Origin: Bradyrhizobium diazoefficiens
GTDB taxonomy: Bacteria; Pseudomonadota; Alphaproteobacteria; Rhizobiales; Xanthobacteraceae
Length of the DNA stretch: 64,000 bases
NCBI RefSeq assembly: GCF_018131015.1
Contig: NZ_JAFCJJ010000002.1
Coordinates: 62,001-126,000, forward strand
Direction: 5' to 3'
Under the pieces are notes generated by a model that was not told where the DNA came from, did not search any database, and saw nothing but the letters and a program-made list of their open reading frames with translations. Positions 28,523-39,291 of the stretch are shown piece after piece. Position 1 is the first letter of the stretch, and each line of letters opens with the position of its first letter. A program made the position numbers and the translations under genes.

Positions 28523-28772
28523 GGCGGCACCTTCTTGAGAAGTCTTGGGCGTTCCGGGGTGAATTATCGTTGGTCCGTTTCTGCCGGATTTGGCCACGGG
28601 CCACAATCCGGTTTCTGCATGCGTGGTCTCCGCGGTGTGATCGCCGGGGCCGCGAATGACACAGCAATTCAGACTTATTCCGCTGCGCGAGCGCTGGATT
28701 GCGTCGCGTCGCTGGCGATGACGATGTTATCCTCCGGCCAACAACACGAGTTGCGCGGGGAGGATTCAAACG

Positions 28773-29612
28773 ATGTTTGAAACGGGTCTGCTGAGGGGCA
28801 AGCGCATTCTCGTGACCGGCGGCGGTTCGGGTCTCGGCGCTGCGATGGGGCGTCGTTTCCTCGCGCTCGGCGCCGAGCTCGTGATCTGCGGCCGCAAGCT
28901 CGACCGGCTGGAGGCTGCGGCAAGCGAGATGCGCGCCGAAACGGGAGGAAAGGTCACCACCATCGCTTGCGACATCCGCGATGGCGCCGCTGTGGATGCC
29001 ATGATGGATGCGATCTGGCGCGAGGCGCCGCTCGACATTCTCGTCAACAACGCCGCGGCTACCTTCATCGCGCAGAGCGAGCATCTCTCGTTCCGCGCCG
29101 CGGATGCGATCCTGGCGCCGACGCTGCACGGCGCGATGTATTGCACGCTCGCCGCCGGCCGGCGCTGGATCGAGGGCAGTCACAGGGGCGTCGTGCTCTC
29201 GATCCTCTCCACCTCGACCATCACCGGCCGTGCCTTCACGGTCCCCTCCGCGATGGCCAAGTCGGCGGTGCTGGCGATGACCAAGAGCCTGGCGGTCGAA
29301 TGGGGACCGAAGGGCATCCGCACCGTTGCCATCGCCCCGGGCCCGTTCCCGACCGCCGGCGCATCGGGGCAGTTGCGCCCCGAAGGCCGCGATGAGGGCT
29401 GGACCGCCCGGAACCCGCTGGGCCGCACCGGCGAGCACAGCGAACTCGCTGATCTCGCCAGCTTCCTGGTCTCGGACCGTGCCGGCTACATCAATGGCGA
29501 GATGGTGGTGATCGACGGCGGCGCGCATTTGCGCTCTTCCGGCGCCGAGGACCTGCTCGGCTGGAGCGACGCGCAATGGGCCAGCCAGCGCGCCGCGCGC
29601 GCCCGGAGCTAG
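28773..29612 (+). CDS. SDR oxidoreductase, 2,4-dienoyl-CoA reductase-like
   Basis: 279 residues. The cofactor motif is TGGGSGLGAAMGRRF, with NNAAATF, the catalytic Ser in LSTSTITG, and a C-terminal GYINGEMVVIDGG. The active-site Tyr of classical SDRs is not evident in the usual YxxxK position: the sequence there is VPSAMAKSAVLAM, with Ala-Met-Ala-Lys. That Lys-only pattern is found in the peroxisomal 2,4-dienoyl-CoA reductase/DECR type, supporting an acyl-CoA role. It has GGGGAGG upstream. Confidence 0.83.
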   Translation: MFETGLLRGKRILVTGGGSGLGAAMGRRFLALGAELVICGRKLDRLEAAASEMRAETGGKVTTIACDIRDGAAVDAMMDAIWREAPLDILVNNAAATFIAQSEHLSFRAADAILAPTLHGAMYCTLAAGRRWIEGSHRGVVLSILSTSTITGRAFTVPSAMAKSAVLAMTKSLAVEWGPKGIRTVAIAPGPFPTAGASGQLRPEGRDEGWTARNPLGRTGEHSELADLASFLVSDRAGYINGEMVVIDGGAHLRSSGAEDLLGWSDAQWASQRAARARS

Positions 29613-29734
29613 TCGAGCGGCCGCGACATCTCGCTAACTGCCTTCCCAAATTGAACTTTCCCGGCTATGGCTGCGCCGGGACAAATCACCGCCGGGCCAT
29701 CTTCCAGTCACAATATTGAGGGAACCACTCCAGC

Positions 29735-30376
29735 ATGTGGCGGGTGCTTTTTTTGGCTTTGACGATTGGCGTGGCGGCGTGGGGAATCGCCGATTCCGCG
29801 TGGGCCCAGACGGCGCAACCAGCGCCGAAGGCTGCGCCAAAATCGCCGGCCCCGGCCCCCGCCGCCAAGACGGCGGCGAAGCCCGAGAGTAAACCGGCCA
29901 GCCCTGCCGCGGCCGTTGCAGGCGGCGCCGAGCCGACGCTGATCGGCCAGTTCGGCACCTGGGGCGCCTATTCGGCGGCGCCCAACGGCAAGAAAGTCTG
30001 CTTTGCGCTGGCAAAGCCCTCGTCGTCGAAGACCAATCCGCCGAACCGGCCCCGCGACCCTGCCTATGCCTTCGTCTCGACCCGCCCGGCGGAGAAGGTG
30101 AACAACGAAGTTTCGGTCATGATCGGCTACGCGCTCAAGCCCGGCTCGGAATCGACGGTCGAGGTCGGCGGCGCGGCCTTCGCGATGTACACGCAGGGCG
30201 ATGGCCTCTGGATCAAGAATGCGGCCGAGGAGGAGCGGATGGTCGAAGCCATGCGCAAATCGGCCGATCTCGTGGTCAAGGGGATCTCGGCCAAGGGAAC
30301 CGAGACCACCGATACCTTCTCGCTGAAGGGCCTCGCCCAGGCGCTGGACCGCATCGCCCAGGACTGCAAGCGGTAA
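29735..30376 (+). CDS. invasion-associated locus B (IalB) family protein
   Basis: 213 residues. It has a signal peptide (VLFLALTIGVAAWGIADSAWAQ), then a ~45-residue Ala/Pro/Lys-rich linker, then the IalB domain (IGQFGTWGAYSAAPNGKKVCFALAKP; VEVGGAAFAMYTQGDGLWI; the C-terminal FSLKGLAQALDRIAQDC). The two cysteines, at CFAL and near the C-terminus, could form a disulfide. It is periplasmic. In free-living Rhizobiales the role is unknown; the name comes from Bartonella. It stands alone, with a repeat downstream. Confidence 0.85.
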   Translation: MWRVLFLALTIGVAAWGIADSAWAQTAQPAPKAAPKSPAPAPAAKTAAKPESKPASPAAAVAGGAEPTLIGQFGTWGAYSAAPNGKKVCFALAKPSSSKTNPPNRPRDPAYAFVSTRPAEKVNNEVSVMIGYALKPGSESTVEVGGAAFAMYTQGDGLWIKNAAEEERMVEAMRKSADLVVKGISAKGTETTDTFSLKGLAQALDRIAQDCKR

Positions 30377-30460
30377 GACTGCTGGCGTTAAGCCTGCGGT
30401 CGATAAGGTCGCAATTGGCAATTCCGGTTGCTACATAGGGCCGGTTCCAGATTTTTCGCC

Positions 30461-30572
30461 GTCATGGCCGGGCTAAAGCGCGAAGCGCGTCTTCGTACCG
30501 AATGACCCGGCCATCCACGCGTTACCGCGACTGAGGAAAGACGTGGATGCCCGGGTCAAGCCCGGGCATGAC
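30461..30572. repeat. palindromic intergenic repeat, family B, copy 1
   Basis: It starts GTCATGGCCGGGCTAAAGCG and ends GCCCGGGCATGAC. The internal halves CCCGGCCATCCACG and CGTGGATGCCCGGGTC mirror each other. It lies upstream of rlmN; copy 2, shorter and with the same ends, lies downstream of rlmN at 31834-31913. Confidence 0.85.
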
Positions 30573-30607
30573 GAGTTTAGACAGCACTGATGATCCTAGG
30601 CCCCCTC

Positions 30608-31810
30608 ATGCAACCGACGACCGAGCCGCGCAACGCCATCCTGGTGGAGAAGACCCCGCTCGAAACCTATGTGCCGCCGGCGAGACCGTCGCTGATCGGC
30701 TTGTCACGCGACGAGCTTGCCGATCGCCTCGGCGAGATCGGCGTGGCACCTGCGCAGCGCAAGATGCGCGTGCAGCAATTGTGGCACTGGATGTATTTCC
30801 GCGGCGCCCAGAGTTTCGACGACATGACCTCGATCTCCAAGGGCATTCGCGCCGAGCTCGCGGAGCGCTTCACCGTCGATCGGCCCGAGGTGGTGGCCGA
30901 GCAGATCTCGAACGACGGCACCCGCAAATGGCTGCTGCGGCTGCCGAGCGGCGACAATGTTCAGAAGGCGCATGAAGTCGAATGCGTCTACATCCCCGAG
31001 ACCGATCGCGGCACGCTCTGCGTCTCCTCGCAGGTGGGCTGCACGCTCAACTGCTCGTTCTGCCACACCGGCACGCAGCGTCTGGTGCGCAATCTCACCG
31101 CCGGCGAGATCGTCGGACAGGTGATGGTCGCGCGCGACCGCCTGAACGACTGGGCCGATCGCGAGGACGGCACGCGCCGCGTCACCAACATCGTGATGAT
31201 GGGCATGGGCGAGCCGCTCTACAATTTCGACGCGGTGCGCGATGCGCTGCTGATCGTCGGCGACAACGAGGGCATCGGCATCTCCCGCCGCCGCATCACG
31301 CTGTCGACCTCGGGCGTGGTGCCGAACATCGTGCGCGCGGGCGAGGAGATCGGCGTCATGCTCGCGATCTCGCTGCATGCCGTGCGCGACGAGCTGCGCA
31401 ACGAGCTCGTGCCGCTCAACCGCAAATACCCGATCAAGGAGCTGCTGCAGGCCTGCCGCGACTATCCCGGCGCCTCGAACGCGCGCCGCATCACCTTCGA
31501 ATATGTGATGCTCAAGGGCGTCAACGATTCGCTCGACGATGCAAAATTGCTGGTGAAGCTGCTCAAGGGCATCCCGGCCAAGATCAATTTGATCCCGTTC
31601 AATCCCTGGCCCGGCACGGCCTATGAATGCTCGGACTGGGACCAGATCGAAAAGTTCTCCGAATACATCTTCAACGCCGGCTATTCCTCGCCGGTGCGCA
31701 CCCCGCGCGGCCGCGACATCCTCGCCGCCTGCGGCCAGCTCAAGTCGGAAACGGAAAAACTCTCGGCCCGCGAACGCCAGGCACTGCGCGCCATGGCGAT
31801 GACGGATTGA
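30608..31810 (+). CDS. rlmN: dual-specificity RNA methyltransferase RlmN
   Basis: 400 residues from the ATG at 30608 (an ATG 18 nt upstream is possible). It is a radical-SAM enzyme that methylates C2 of A2503 in 23S rRNA and A37 of some tRNAs. The 4Fe-4S CxxxCxxC motif is CTLNCSFC (about 144-151). The SAM region GEPLYNFD and the C-terminal resolving Cys in ILAACGQL are visible. The N-terminal accessory domain ([17 protein letters not shown]) is normal. The gene is bracketed by two copies of repeat family B. Confidence 0.96.
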   Translation: MQPTTEPRNAILVEKTPLETYVPPARPSLIGLSRDELADRLGEIGVAPAQRKMRVQQLWHWMYFRGAQSFDDMTSISKGIRAELAERFTVDRPEVVAEQISNDGTRKWLLRLPSGDNVQKAHEVECVYIPETDRGTLCVSSQVGCTLNCSFCHTGTQRLVRNLTAGEIVGQVMVARDRLNDWADREDGTRRVTNIVMMGMGEPLYNFDAVRDALLIVGDNEGIGISRRRITLSTSGVVPNIVRAGEEIGVMLAISLHAVRDELRNELVPLNRKYPIKELLQACRDYPGASNARRITFEYVMLKGVNDSLDDAKLLVKLLKGIPAKINLIPFNPWPGTAYECSDWDQIEKFSEYIFNAGYSSPVRTPRGRDILAACGQLKSETEKLSARERQALRAMAMTD

Positions 31811-31833
31811 GGATGACACCGTACTCAACGCTC

Positions 31834-31913
31834 GTCATGGCCGGGCTTGACCCGGCCATCCACGAGCCGCGAGCAAGAAAGTCGTGGATGCCCGGGTCAA
31901 GCCCGGGCATGAC
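31834..31913. repeat. palindromic intergenic repeat, family B, copy 2
   Basis: 80 bp starting GTCATGGCCGGGCTTGACCC and ending with the 20-nt tail GGTCAAGCCCGGGCATGAC-type arm that is its near reverse complement. The loop contains CCACGAGCCGCGAGC and its return CGTGG. It lies 23 nt after the rlmN stop and could stop or protect the transcript. Confidence 0.88.
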
Positions 31914-31958
31914 GATTGGGGGCGCAGCGACGCCGTTGGTCATCAATTTGTTTGTGCC

Positions 31959-32456
31959 ATGTCCCTGATCGGCCGCCTCATCGTCATCTTCATCGGCTTT
32001 CTCGCCGCCTGTTTCGTCGGCGGCATGATCGTCGCTGTCGCGATCCTGTTTCCGGAGTTCGCCGATCTCGGCGCCGGGCCGGTCGACGAGGGCGCGATCG
32101 ACATCCTGCTGGGCTTCGGCTTCATCTTCGTGTCCGGCTTTGCGCTGGTGCCGGCGATGGTGATCGCGGCGATCACGGAAGCCTTCCATATCCGCAGCGC
32201 GCTCGCCTATGCGGTCGGCGGCGGCCTGGTCGGACTCGCCTGCTATCTCGGTCTCGTGCCCTTCCGCCCCGACACGCTGCAGTTCGAAGGCATCGTGCGG
32301 CGGCATCTGGAGATCATGACCGGCGCGGGCATCGTCGCCGGTGTGGTCTACTGGCTGATCGCCGGCCGCAATGCCGGCGCCTGGCGCGAACCGCCGCCCC
32401 CGCCGCGCATGCCGCCTCCGCCGCTGCCGTCGAATTCAAGGCCGGATGCGCGGTGA
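31959..32456 (+). CDS. integral membrane protein of unknown function
   Basis: 165 residues from the ATG at 31959; the upstream in-frame part lies in the family B repeat. There are four hydrophobic helices: IVIFIGFLAACFVGGMIVAV, IDILLGFGFIFVSGFALV, ALAYAVGGGLVGLACYLGLV and IMTGAGIVAGVVYWLIAG. A Pro-rich, basic C-terminal tail follows (PPPPPRMPPPPLPS). I do not recognise a named family. It sits between rlmN and a PAP2 phosphatase, separated from the latter by a perfect palindrome. Confidence 0.75.
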   Translation: MSLIGRLIVIFIGFLAACFVGGMIVAVAILFPEFADLGAGPVDEGAIDILLGFGFIFVSGFALVPAMVIAAITEAFHIRSALAYAVGGGLVGLACYLGLVPFRPDTLQFEGIVRRHLEIMTGAGIVAGVVYWLIAGRNAGAWREPPPPPRMPPPPLPSNSRPDAR

Positions 32457-32465
32457 CCTACTCGG

Positions 32466-32509
32466 GTCGTCCCGGCCTAGTGCGCAATTGCGCACTAGGC
32501 CGGGACGAC
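32466..32509. repeat. perfect 44-bp palindrome
   Basis: The left half starts GTCGTCCCGGCCTAGTGCGC and reaches the centre AATT at 32486-32489. The right half is its exact reverse complement, with no spacer, centred between 32487 and 32488. Perfect dyads of this length without a loop are rare. It lies 9 nt after the stop of the membrane-protein gene. The GTCGTCC ends are shared with repeat family C. Confidence 0.95.
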
Positions 32510-32604
32510 GACTTGGATGCTTTGCGTCTTGACCAATTCACGCTCGCTTGCTGTGACTGATGACAGGGTTTCCATCTCCTCCCCACTCCGCTAAACCCCG
32601 CGCC

Positions 32605-34804
<2,200 letters not shown>

Positions 34805-34807
34805 AGC

Positions 34808-34921
34808 TCTCGTGTCCCGGACGCGCGAAGCGCGAGCCGGGACCCAGAATCCATCCGCAGTTTCGTTTTGGCTCCTGGGCCCCGGCTCTGCAGCGCTTTG
34901 CGCTGCGTCCGGGGCGCGAGA
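34808..34921. repeat. imperfect inverted repeat downstream of argG
   Basis: It starts TCTCGTGTCCCGGACGC and ends GCGTCCGGGGCGCGAGA. Inside, GCGCGAAGCGCGAGCC and GGGACCCAGAATCC have returns near CTCCTGGGCCCCGGC and AGCGCTTTGCGCT. The organisation is like that of families B and C, but the sequence differs; only one copy was seen in the window. Confidence 0.75.
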
Positions 34922-34933
34922 ACATTCAAACAA

Positions 34934-34961
34934 AAATGGCCGGGATCGCTCCCGGCCATTT
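34934..34961. terminator. bidirectional Rho-independent-type terminator between argG and the OmpA gene
   Basis: A 12-bp perfect stem AAATGGCCGGGA/TCCCGGCCATTT closes on a TCGC tetraloop. An A-run precedes it on the plus strand (a U-tract for minus-strand transcripts). It lies 18 nt past the stop of the minus-strand OmpA gene and 130 nt past argG, so it best serves the OmpA transcript. Confidence 0.8.
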
Positions 34962-34979
34962 GCATGTGTGCGTGTTGCC

Positions 34980-37001
34980 TCAGCGCGGCGGCGCGGTGCC
35001 GGGCGGGGGCGGCGGCAGCGAGGCCTGGCCGCCGTTGAGCAGCGGCGTGATGTTGCGGATGGTGACCCGCCGGTTGATCGCGCTCGGCCCTTGCGTCTGC
35101 TCCTTCAGGTACTGCTCGCCATAACCCTGCGAGGTCAGGTTCTCGGCGGGCACACCGAATTGCTGCGTCAGCAATTCGGCCGCAGCCTGCGCACGGCGGT
35201 CCGACAATGACAGATTGTCGACCTCGTTGCCGACCGCGTCGGTATGTCCCTCGATCAGGAACACCTCGCGCGGGTTGCGCTGGATCGCCTGGTTGAGGCC
35301 GTCGGCGATCACCTGCAGCCGGGCCGCCTGGTCCGGCGGGATGGTCCACGATCCCGTCTCGAAGTTGATCGTGTTGACGTCGATGCTCGGCATCTGCATG
35401 CGAACATTGGGGCTGTAGCGGATCTCGTCGAGCGAGTAGCGCCGATCGATCCGCTGCACCGGCGGTGCGACCATGGTCTGGTAGATCACGTCCGGCGACG
35501 CTTCCTGGGCGTCGACGATGTAGCGATCATAGGGGATGCTGACGACCGGCGGTGGCACGTCGACATAGAAGCCGCCGACCGAACGCGGATCGCGGTAGGT
35601 GTTGTCGATGATGATGATCTCGCGCCCGGCGGGGTCCCTGCGGATTCGCCGCCGCAGTGAACCGTCCGCACCGACCACGGTGATCACCTGGCTGCCGTCG
35701 GGACGAATCACGACGGTGCGGGTCTCGCCGCCGACCACGTCGGTGCGAATGTCGCGGGCGCCATAGCGGAAGCGATAGAGGTCGTTGCCGCGGACATAGG
35801 CCTGCCCGCCGGGATCGCGGATGATGATGCGGTCCGGCTCGGTGTAGACGGTGCGGCCGCCTTCGACGACCTCGCGGCGCTCCCTGTGGAGGTCGGCGAT
35901 GGTCGCGCCGACCACGACGCCGGCCACGACGCCCGCACCGATCGCGAGCGGTGTCAGGTCACGCTGCGCCGGACGCGGCGGCGGCGGCAGCGGCGCTGCG
36001 ACCGTCGGCGCGGCCCGGAAGGCCGGTGCCACCGTCGGCGGCGCGTATTGCGCCCGGTTGGGCGGCGGCGCTGCGGCCGGTGTGCCGGGGACGACAGTCG
36101 GCGCCGCGGCGCCGGGCGGAGGTGGCGCCGGCCGTGCCGGAGCGCCCGCCTGCGGCGCTCCCGCTGGTGGCGTTCCGGCCGCAGGTGCGCCCGCAGGAGG
36201 CGTTCCGCCCTGACGTCCGGGCGGAGGTGTCACAGCGCCGCCGGGGGCCGGTGTTGTCGTCGGGGCCGGCGTCGCGCCGGGGGCTGGCGTGGCCGTAGGC
36301 GCGGGTGTGGCGGCGGGAGCCGGTGTCGGTGAGACCGGAGCCGGAGGCGTGCCCGGACGCGCACCGGGTGGCGGTGTGCCGGGGCGACCTGACGGCGGCG
36401 TGCCAGGTGTGCTGCCTGGCGCCGGTGTTGTTGCCGGCGCAGGTGTGGGCGCGGCCGTCGGGGCCGGCGTACCAGGCCGCGCAGCAGGCGGAGCCGCTGC
36501 AGGCGGCGGTGCCGATGGCGTGGGGGTCGAACGTGCCGCGGGCGGTGCAGGAGGCGGCGGGGGCGGCGCATGCTGTTGCGGAGCCGCGGCCGGCGGCGGC
36601 GATGGCGGCTTGGGAGCGGGCGGCGGTGGCGGGGGAGGCGTAGGCGCCACCCGGCTCGCAGGTGGCGGGGGCGGTGGAGGTGGCGGTGCCGGACGTGACG
36701 GCGCGGCAGCCGGCGGCGGCGCGGCGGGAGGATGCGGAGGTGCGGCTGCGGGCGGCGGCGCGCTCGGACGGGCGGGAGCTGCAGGCGGTGCTGCGGCCGG
36801 AGGCGGTGGTACACCTGGACGTGCGGCCGGCGGCGGTGGTGCCCTCGGCGACTGCTTCGGCTTTCCGTCAGGTCCCAGCTCCTGCGTCTGGGCCTGCGCG
36901 ACCACGAGCGGTGGCGCGCTCTGCGCATGCGAGGCGGAGCCAGCGAATTGCATGGCGGTGAGAGCCGTCGTGGCCAGCAGCACGAAACGAAGGTTGGTCA
37001 T
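34980..37001 (-). CDS. OmpA-family protein with long Pro/Ala-rich region
   Basis: 673 residues. The signal peptide (LLATTALTAMQFAGSASHAQ) is followed by about 300 residues that are mostly Pro, Ala, Gly and Thr (repeats like PPPPAAAP, ATPAPTATPAPG). A short Gly-rich hydrophobic segment follows (LAIGAGVVAGVVVGATIADL), then a ~130-residue mid domain. The C-terminal OmpA peptidoglycan-binding domain has INFETGSWTIPPDQ, EGHTDAVGNEVDNLSLSDRRA and NRRVTIRN. It should anchor the outer membrane or periplasmic side to peptidoglycan. The Pro-rich stretch could span the periplasm. It is transcribed alone. Confidence 0.88.
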   Translation of the reverse strand: MTNLRFVLLATTALTAMQFAGSASHAQSAPPLVVAQAQTQELGPDGKPKQSPRAPPPPAARPGVPPPPAAAPPAAPARPSAPPPAAAPPHPPAAPPPAAAPSRPAPPPPPPPPPASRVAPTPPPPPPPAPKPPSPPPAAAPQQHAPPPPPPAPPAARSTPTPSAPPPAAAPPAARPGTPAPTAAPTPAPATTPAPGSTPGTPPSGRPGTPPPGARPGTPPAPVSPTPAPAATPAPTATPAPGATPAPTTTPAPGGAVTPPPGRQGGTPPAGAPAAGTPPAGAPQAGAPARPAPPPPGAAAPTVVPGTPAAAPPPNRAQYAPPTVAPAFRAAPTVAAPLPPPPRPAQRDLTPLAIGAGVVAGVVVGATIADLHRERREVVEGGRTVYTEPDRIIIRDPGGQAYVRGNDLYRFRYGARDIRTDVVGGETRTVVIRPDGSQVITVVGADGSLRRRIRRDPAGREIIIIDNTYRDPRSVGGFYVDVPPPVVSIPYDRYIVDAQEASPDVIYQTMVAPPVQRIDRRYSLDEIRYSPNVRMQMPSIDVNTINFETGSWTIPPDQAARLQVIADGLNQAIQRNPREVFLIEGHTDAVGNEVDNLSLSDRRAQAAAELLTQQFGVPAENLTSQGYGEQYLKEQTQGPSAINRRVTIRNITPLLNGGQASLPPPPPGTAPPR

Positions 37002-37193
37002 GGTGGTGAACTTCCCCGAAAGGTTCTTGACGAAGTTTTGGGATGAACGATGAGCAGCTACGCGTTGGGCCGCATTGTGGCGGGCGAAGATGTTGCGGTC
37101 CGATATATTTCTGCATGCATATCACGTCACGATGGCGACGTTCATTGCGCATTCAGAAGCAGGTTGCAATCGCCTCCGACATGATCAATCACC

Positions 37194-37439
37194 TCATGTG
37201 CCATCCCGCGACGAATTGGCGTCCGTCGCGGGATTCGGCGTGAGCGGCCCGCTTGGCCCGCGCGACGGAATCTCTTCCGGCACCTGGCCCGGCAATTCGT
37301 CGGGGCGCGATGGTTCGCCGGGCTCGCGCACCGGCGGTGAAATGTCGGGCTGTGGATTGCCCGGCGGAATTCCCGGCGGCGGCTCGGTCGGCGTCCCCGG
37401 TGTGGCCGGCGGAATCTCGGGCGGTTCGATCGGTGTCAC
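37194..37439 (-). CDS. proline-rich microprotein, translationally coupled
   Basis: 81 residues beginning with GTG at 37439, which overlaps the TGA of the upstream PNPOx-like gene in a GTGA arrangement. The composition is extreme: about a third Pro, with Glu and Gly (PPEIPPATPGTPTEPPPGIPPGNP). There are no hydrophobic helices and no signal peptide, so it is probably disordered. The overlap argues that it is really translated, through re-initiation. The function is unknown. Confidence 0.55.
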   Translation of the reverse strand: MTPIEPPEIPPATPGTPTEPPPGIPPGNPQPDISPPVREPGEPSRPDELPGQVPEEIPSRGPSGPLTPNPATDANSSRDGT

Positions 37440-37921
37440 ATCGATACCTTGCGATTGTCGCCGATGTCGAGGCGCGATCCCGTCATCGCCGCGGCCGCCA
37501 TCTTCACATAGGAGATGACGGAGCCCGGCGAATCCCAGAACTCGGCGTCATCTGGCGTGACCTTCAGCACGCGGATGTTGGGATCGTCGGCGCTGTCCCA
37601 CCACGCTTTCGCCGGCGTCGAGAACAGCTCCTTGATCTTGGCGCGGTCGTTGGAGACGACAGCGGTGCCGGTCAGCGAAACGTATTTCTGGTCGCCGGCG
37701 TCGGCGAACGAGAGGTTGACGGCGGGATTGCGCGCGATCTCCTCATCCTTGTGACGCCGCGCGTCGGTGAGGAGGTAGATCGTGTTGGCGTCGCGGTCGA
37801 GATAGGCGCTCATCGGCCGCGCGCGCAGCTTGTCGCCGTCGCGCGTCACCAGCATCGCGAATCCGATCTTCTTCATCAGATCCCAGGCGCGGTCCACATC
37901 GCGGGCGTTGTCGTTGGCCAT
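37436..37921 (-). CDS. pyridoxamine 5'-phosphate oxidase-fold protein (general stress protein 26-like)
   Basis: 161 residues with the split-barrel flavin-binding fold of the Ystress/GSP26 group: RAWDLMKKIGFAMLVTRDGDKLRARPMSAYLD, IYLLTDARRHKDEEI, and VSLTGTAVVSNDRAKIKELF. It probably binds FMN, heme or F420-type cofactors; the enzymatic reaction is unknown. It is encoded between a VOC protein (72 nt upstream) and the overlapping Pro-rich microprotein. Confidence 0.86.
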   Translation of the reverse strand: MANDNARDVDRAWDLMKKIGFAMLVTRDGDKLRARPMSAYLDRDANTIYLLTDARRHKDEEIARNPAVNLSFADAGDQKYVSLTGTAVVSNDRAKIKELFSTPAKAWWDSADDPNIRVLKVTPDDAEFWDSPGSVISYVKMAAAAMTGSRLDIGDNRKVSM

Positions 37922-37993
37922 ATCGTGCTCCTGCTTGCAAGGGACGATAACGACCCGCCGGGAACGAGGTTCCTGCCGGAAGATGAAACCTTT

Positions 37994-38380
37994 TTATTCC
38001 GGCGCGTGGCAGACGGCCTCGATGTTGTGCCCGTCGGGATCGAGCACGAAGGCGCCGTAATAGTTCGCATGATAATGCGCCCGGATCCCGGGCGGCCCGT
38101 TGTCGCGGCCGCCGGCCGCCATCGCCGCCTTGTAGAAGGCGTCGACCGTGGCGCGGTCCTTGGCGAGGATCGCGACATGCATCGGCTTGTTCATCGCGCC
38201 TCCGGCGCCGAACCAGAAGTCCGGCTTGCCGCCTGCGCCGAAGCCTGCGGCGGCCGAGTGGCCGGTCCGCTCCGCCGGCACTTCCATGATCAGGCTGTAG
38301 CCGAGCGGCGCCAGCGCCTTGGCATAGAACGCCTTCGCGCGCTCATAGTCGGAGACGGAGAAACCCATGTGATCGATCAT
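37994..38380 (-). CDS. VOC-family (glyoxalase-like) protein
   Basis: 128 residues with the paired beta-alpha-beta-beta-beta units of the vicinal oxygen chelate fold: MIDHMGFSVSDYERAKAFYAKALAPLGY at the start, HVAILAKDRATVDAFYKAA in the middle, and YYGAFVLDPDGHNIEAV at the end. Likely metal ligands are the N-terminal His, the mid His and a Glu near the end. The substrate is unknown. It is 24 nt downstream of the FkbM gene on the same strand. Confidence 0.88.
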   Translation of the reverse strand: MIDHMGFSVSDYERAKAFYAKALAPLGYSLIMEVPAERTGHSAAAGFGAGGKPDFWFGAGGAMNKPMHVAILAKDRATVDAFYKAAMAAGGRDNGPPGIRAHYHANYYGAFVLDPDGHNIEAVCHAPE

Positions 38381-38404
38381 CGCAACCTCCGTTGTCGGTC
38401 CTCA

Positions 38405-39229
38405 TCAGCGTGCCAGGAACGTATTGCTCCGCGTCTTGTGCACGATCGCAAAGCCGCGCGCGGCCATGTCGGCGATACAATCCTGCTGCCATTCGTCTTG
38501 TGACAGATGCTCGATCACCACCGCGCGCGGCCACAGCGCTTGCGGCGCATCGCGGAAGAAGCCGATCAGCACGCGATCTTCGAAACCCTCGACGTCGATC
38601 TTGAGCGAATCGACGTGGCCGACGCCGGCCTCCTCGAGGATGCGCGTCAGCCGCAGCGACGGCACCCTGATCGCGTCGGTGCCGGCCGTGCCGGTGACGA
38701 CGTGCGTGGCGCCGAGATTGCCACCTCCGCTCTCGATCATGAGCTCGCCGTCGGCATCGCCCGCGGCCGCCTGCACCAGGCGGACCTGCGTCGCGCCCGA
38801 TGCGGCCCGGTTGAAGGAGAGGCGGGCGAACGTCGTCGGATGTGGCTCGATCGCGATCACCTTGCCGGCGGGTCCCACCTGGCGCGCCATCACCAGCGCA
38901 AAGGTGCCGACATTGGCGCCGACATCGGCGAACACGCCGCCAACCGGGGTGTGCTGGCGCAGGAAGTCGAGCTCGTCGAGATTGTAGTCGGGGTTGAACA
39001 GCGCGCCGCGCTCGGTCGCGCTGCCCTGATGATAGAAGCGGAACGAGGCGCCCTGGTATTGCACGTCGACCGGGCCGGCACGCATCAGATCGACCAGCCG
39101 CGACAGCCAGGGACGGAATGCGCCGCGCTTCAGCCCCGAGCGTTGCGCCAGGCGAATGATCGCGGCTTGCGCGGCATTCGGCGCCAACGCGCCGAACGGC
39201 GCGGATGAAGAAGCGGTGTCGGGCGTCAA
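38405..39229 (-). CDS. FkbM-family methyltransferase
   Basis: 274 residues. The SAM-binding motif I is FADVGANVGTFALVMAR (about residues 98-114), followed by VIAIEPHPTTFARLSFN. The FkbM-type SLKIDVEGFEDRVLIG lies near residue 220. The N-terminal ~80 residues may be an additional substrate domain. It methylates a hydroxyl or carbohydrate group in known members; the target here is unknown. It lies between an SbmA/BacA-like ABC gene (62 nt upstream) and the VOC gene. Confidence 0.87.
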   Translation of the reverse strand: MTPDTASSSAPFGALAPNAAQAAIIRLAQRSGLKRGAFRPWLSRLVDLMRAGPVDVQYQGASFRFYHQGSATERGALFNPDYNLDELDFLRQHTPVGGVFADVGANVGTFALVMARQVGPAGKVIAIEPHPTTFARLSFNRAASGATQVRLVQAAAGDADGELMIESGGGNLGATHVVTGTAGTDAIRVPSLRLTRILEEAGVGHVDSLKIDVEGFEDRVLIGFFRDAPQALWPRAVVIEHLSQDEWQQDCIADMAARGFAIVHKTRSNTFLAR

Positions 39230-39291
39230 GCAAAAGTCCTCGTTGCAGGCGGCGCATGCATAGCCGGTTTTGAGGAGGACTCCAACGGCGC

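Noticed and set aside
36230..37053. Gly/Ala-rich plus-strand open frames antisense to the OmpA gene
   Set aside because: They are shadows of the Pro-rich codons in the opposite strand; low-complexity and no ribosome binding site.
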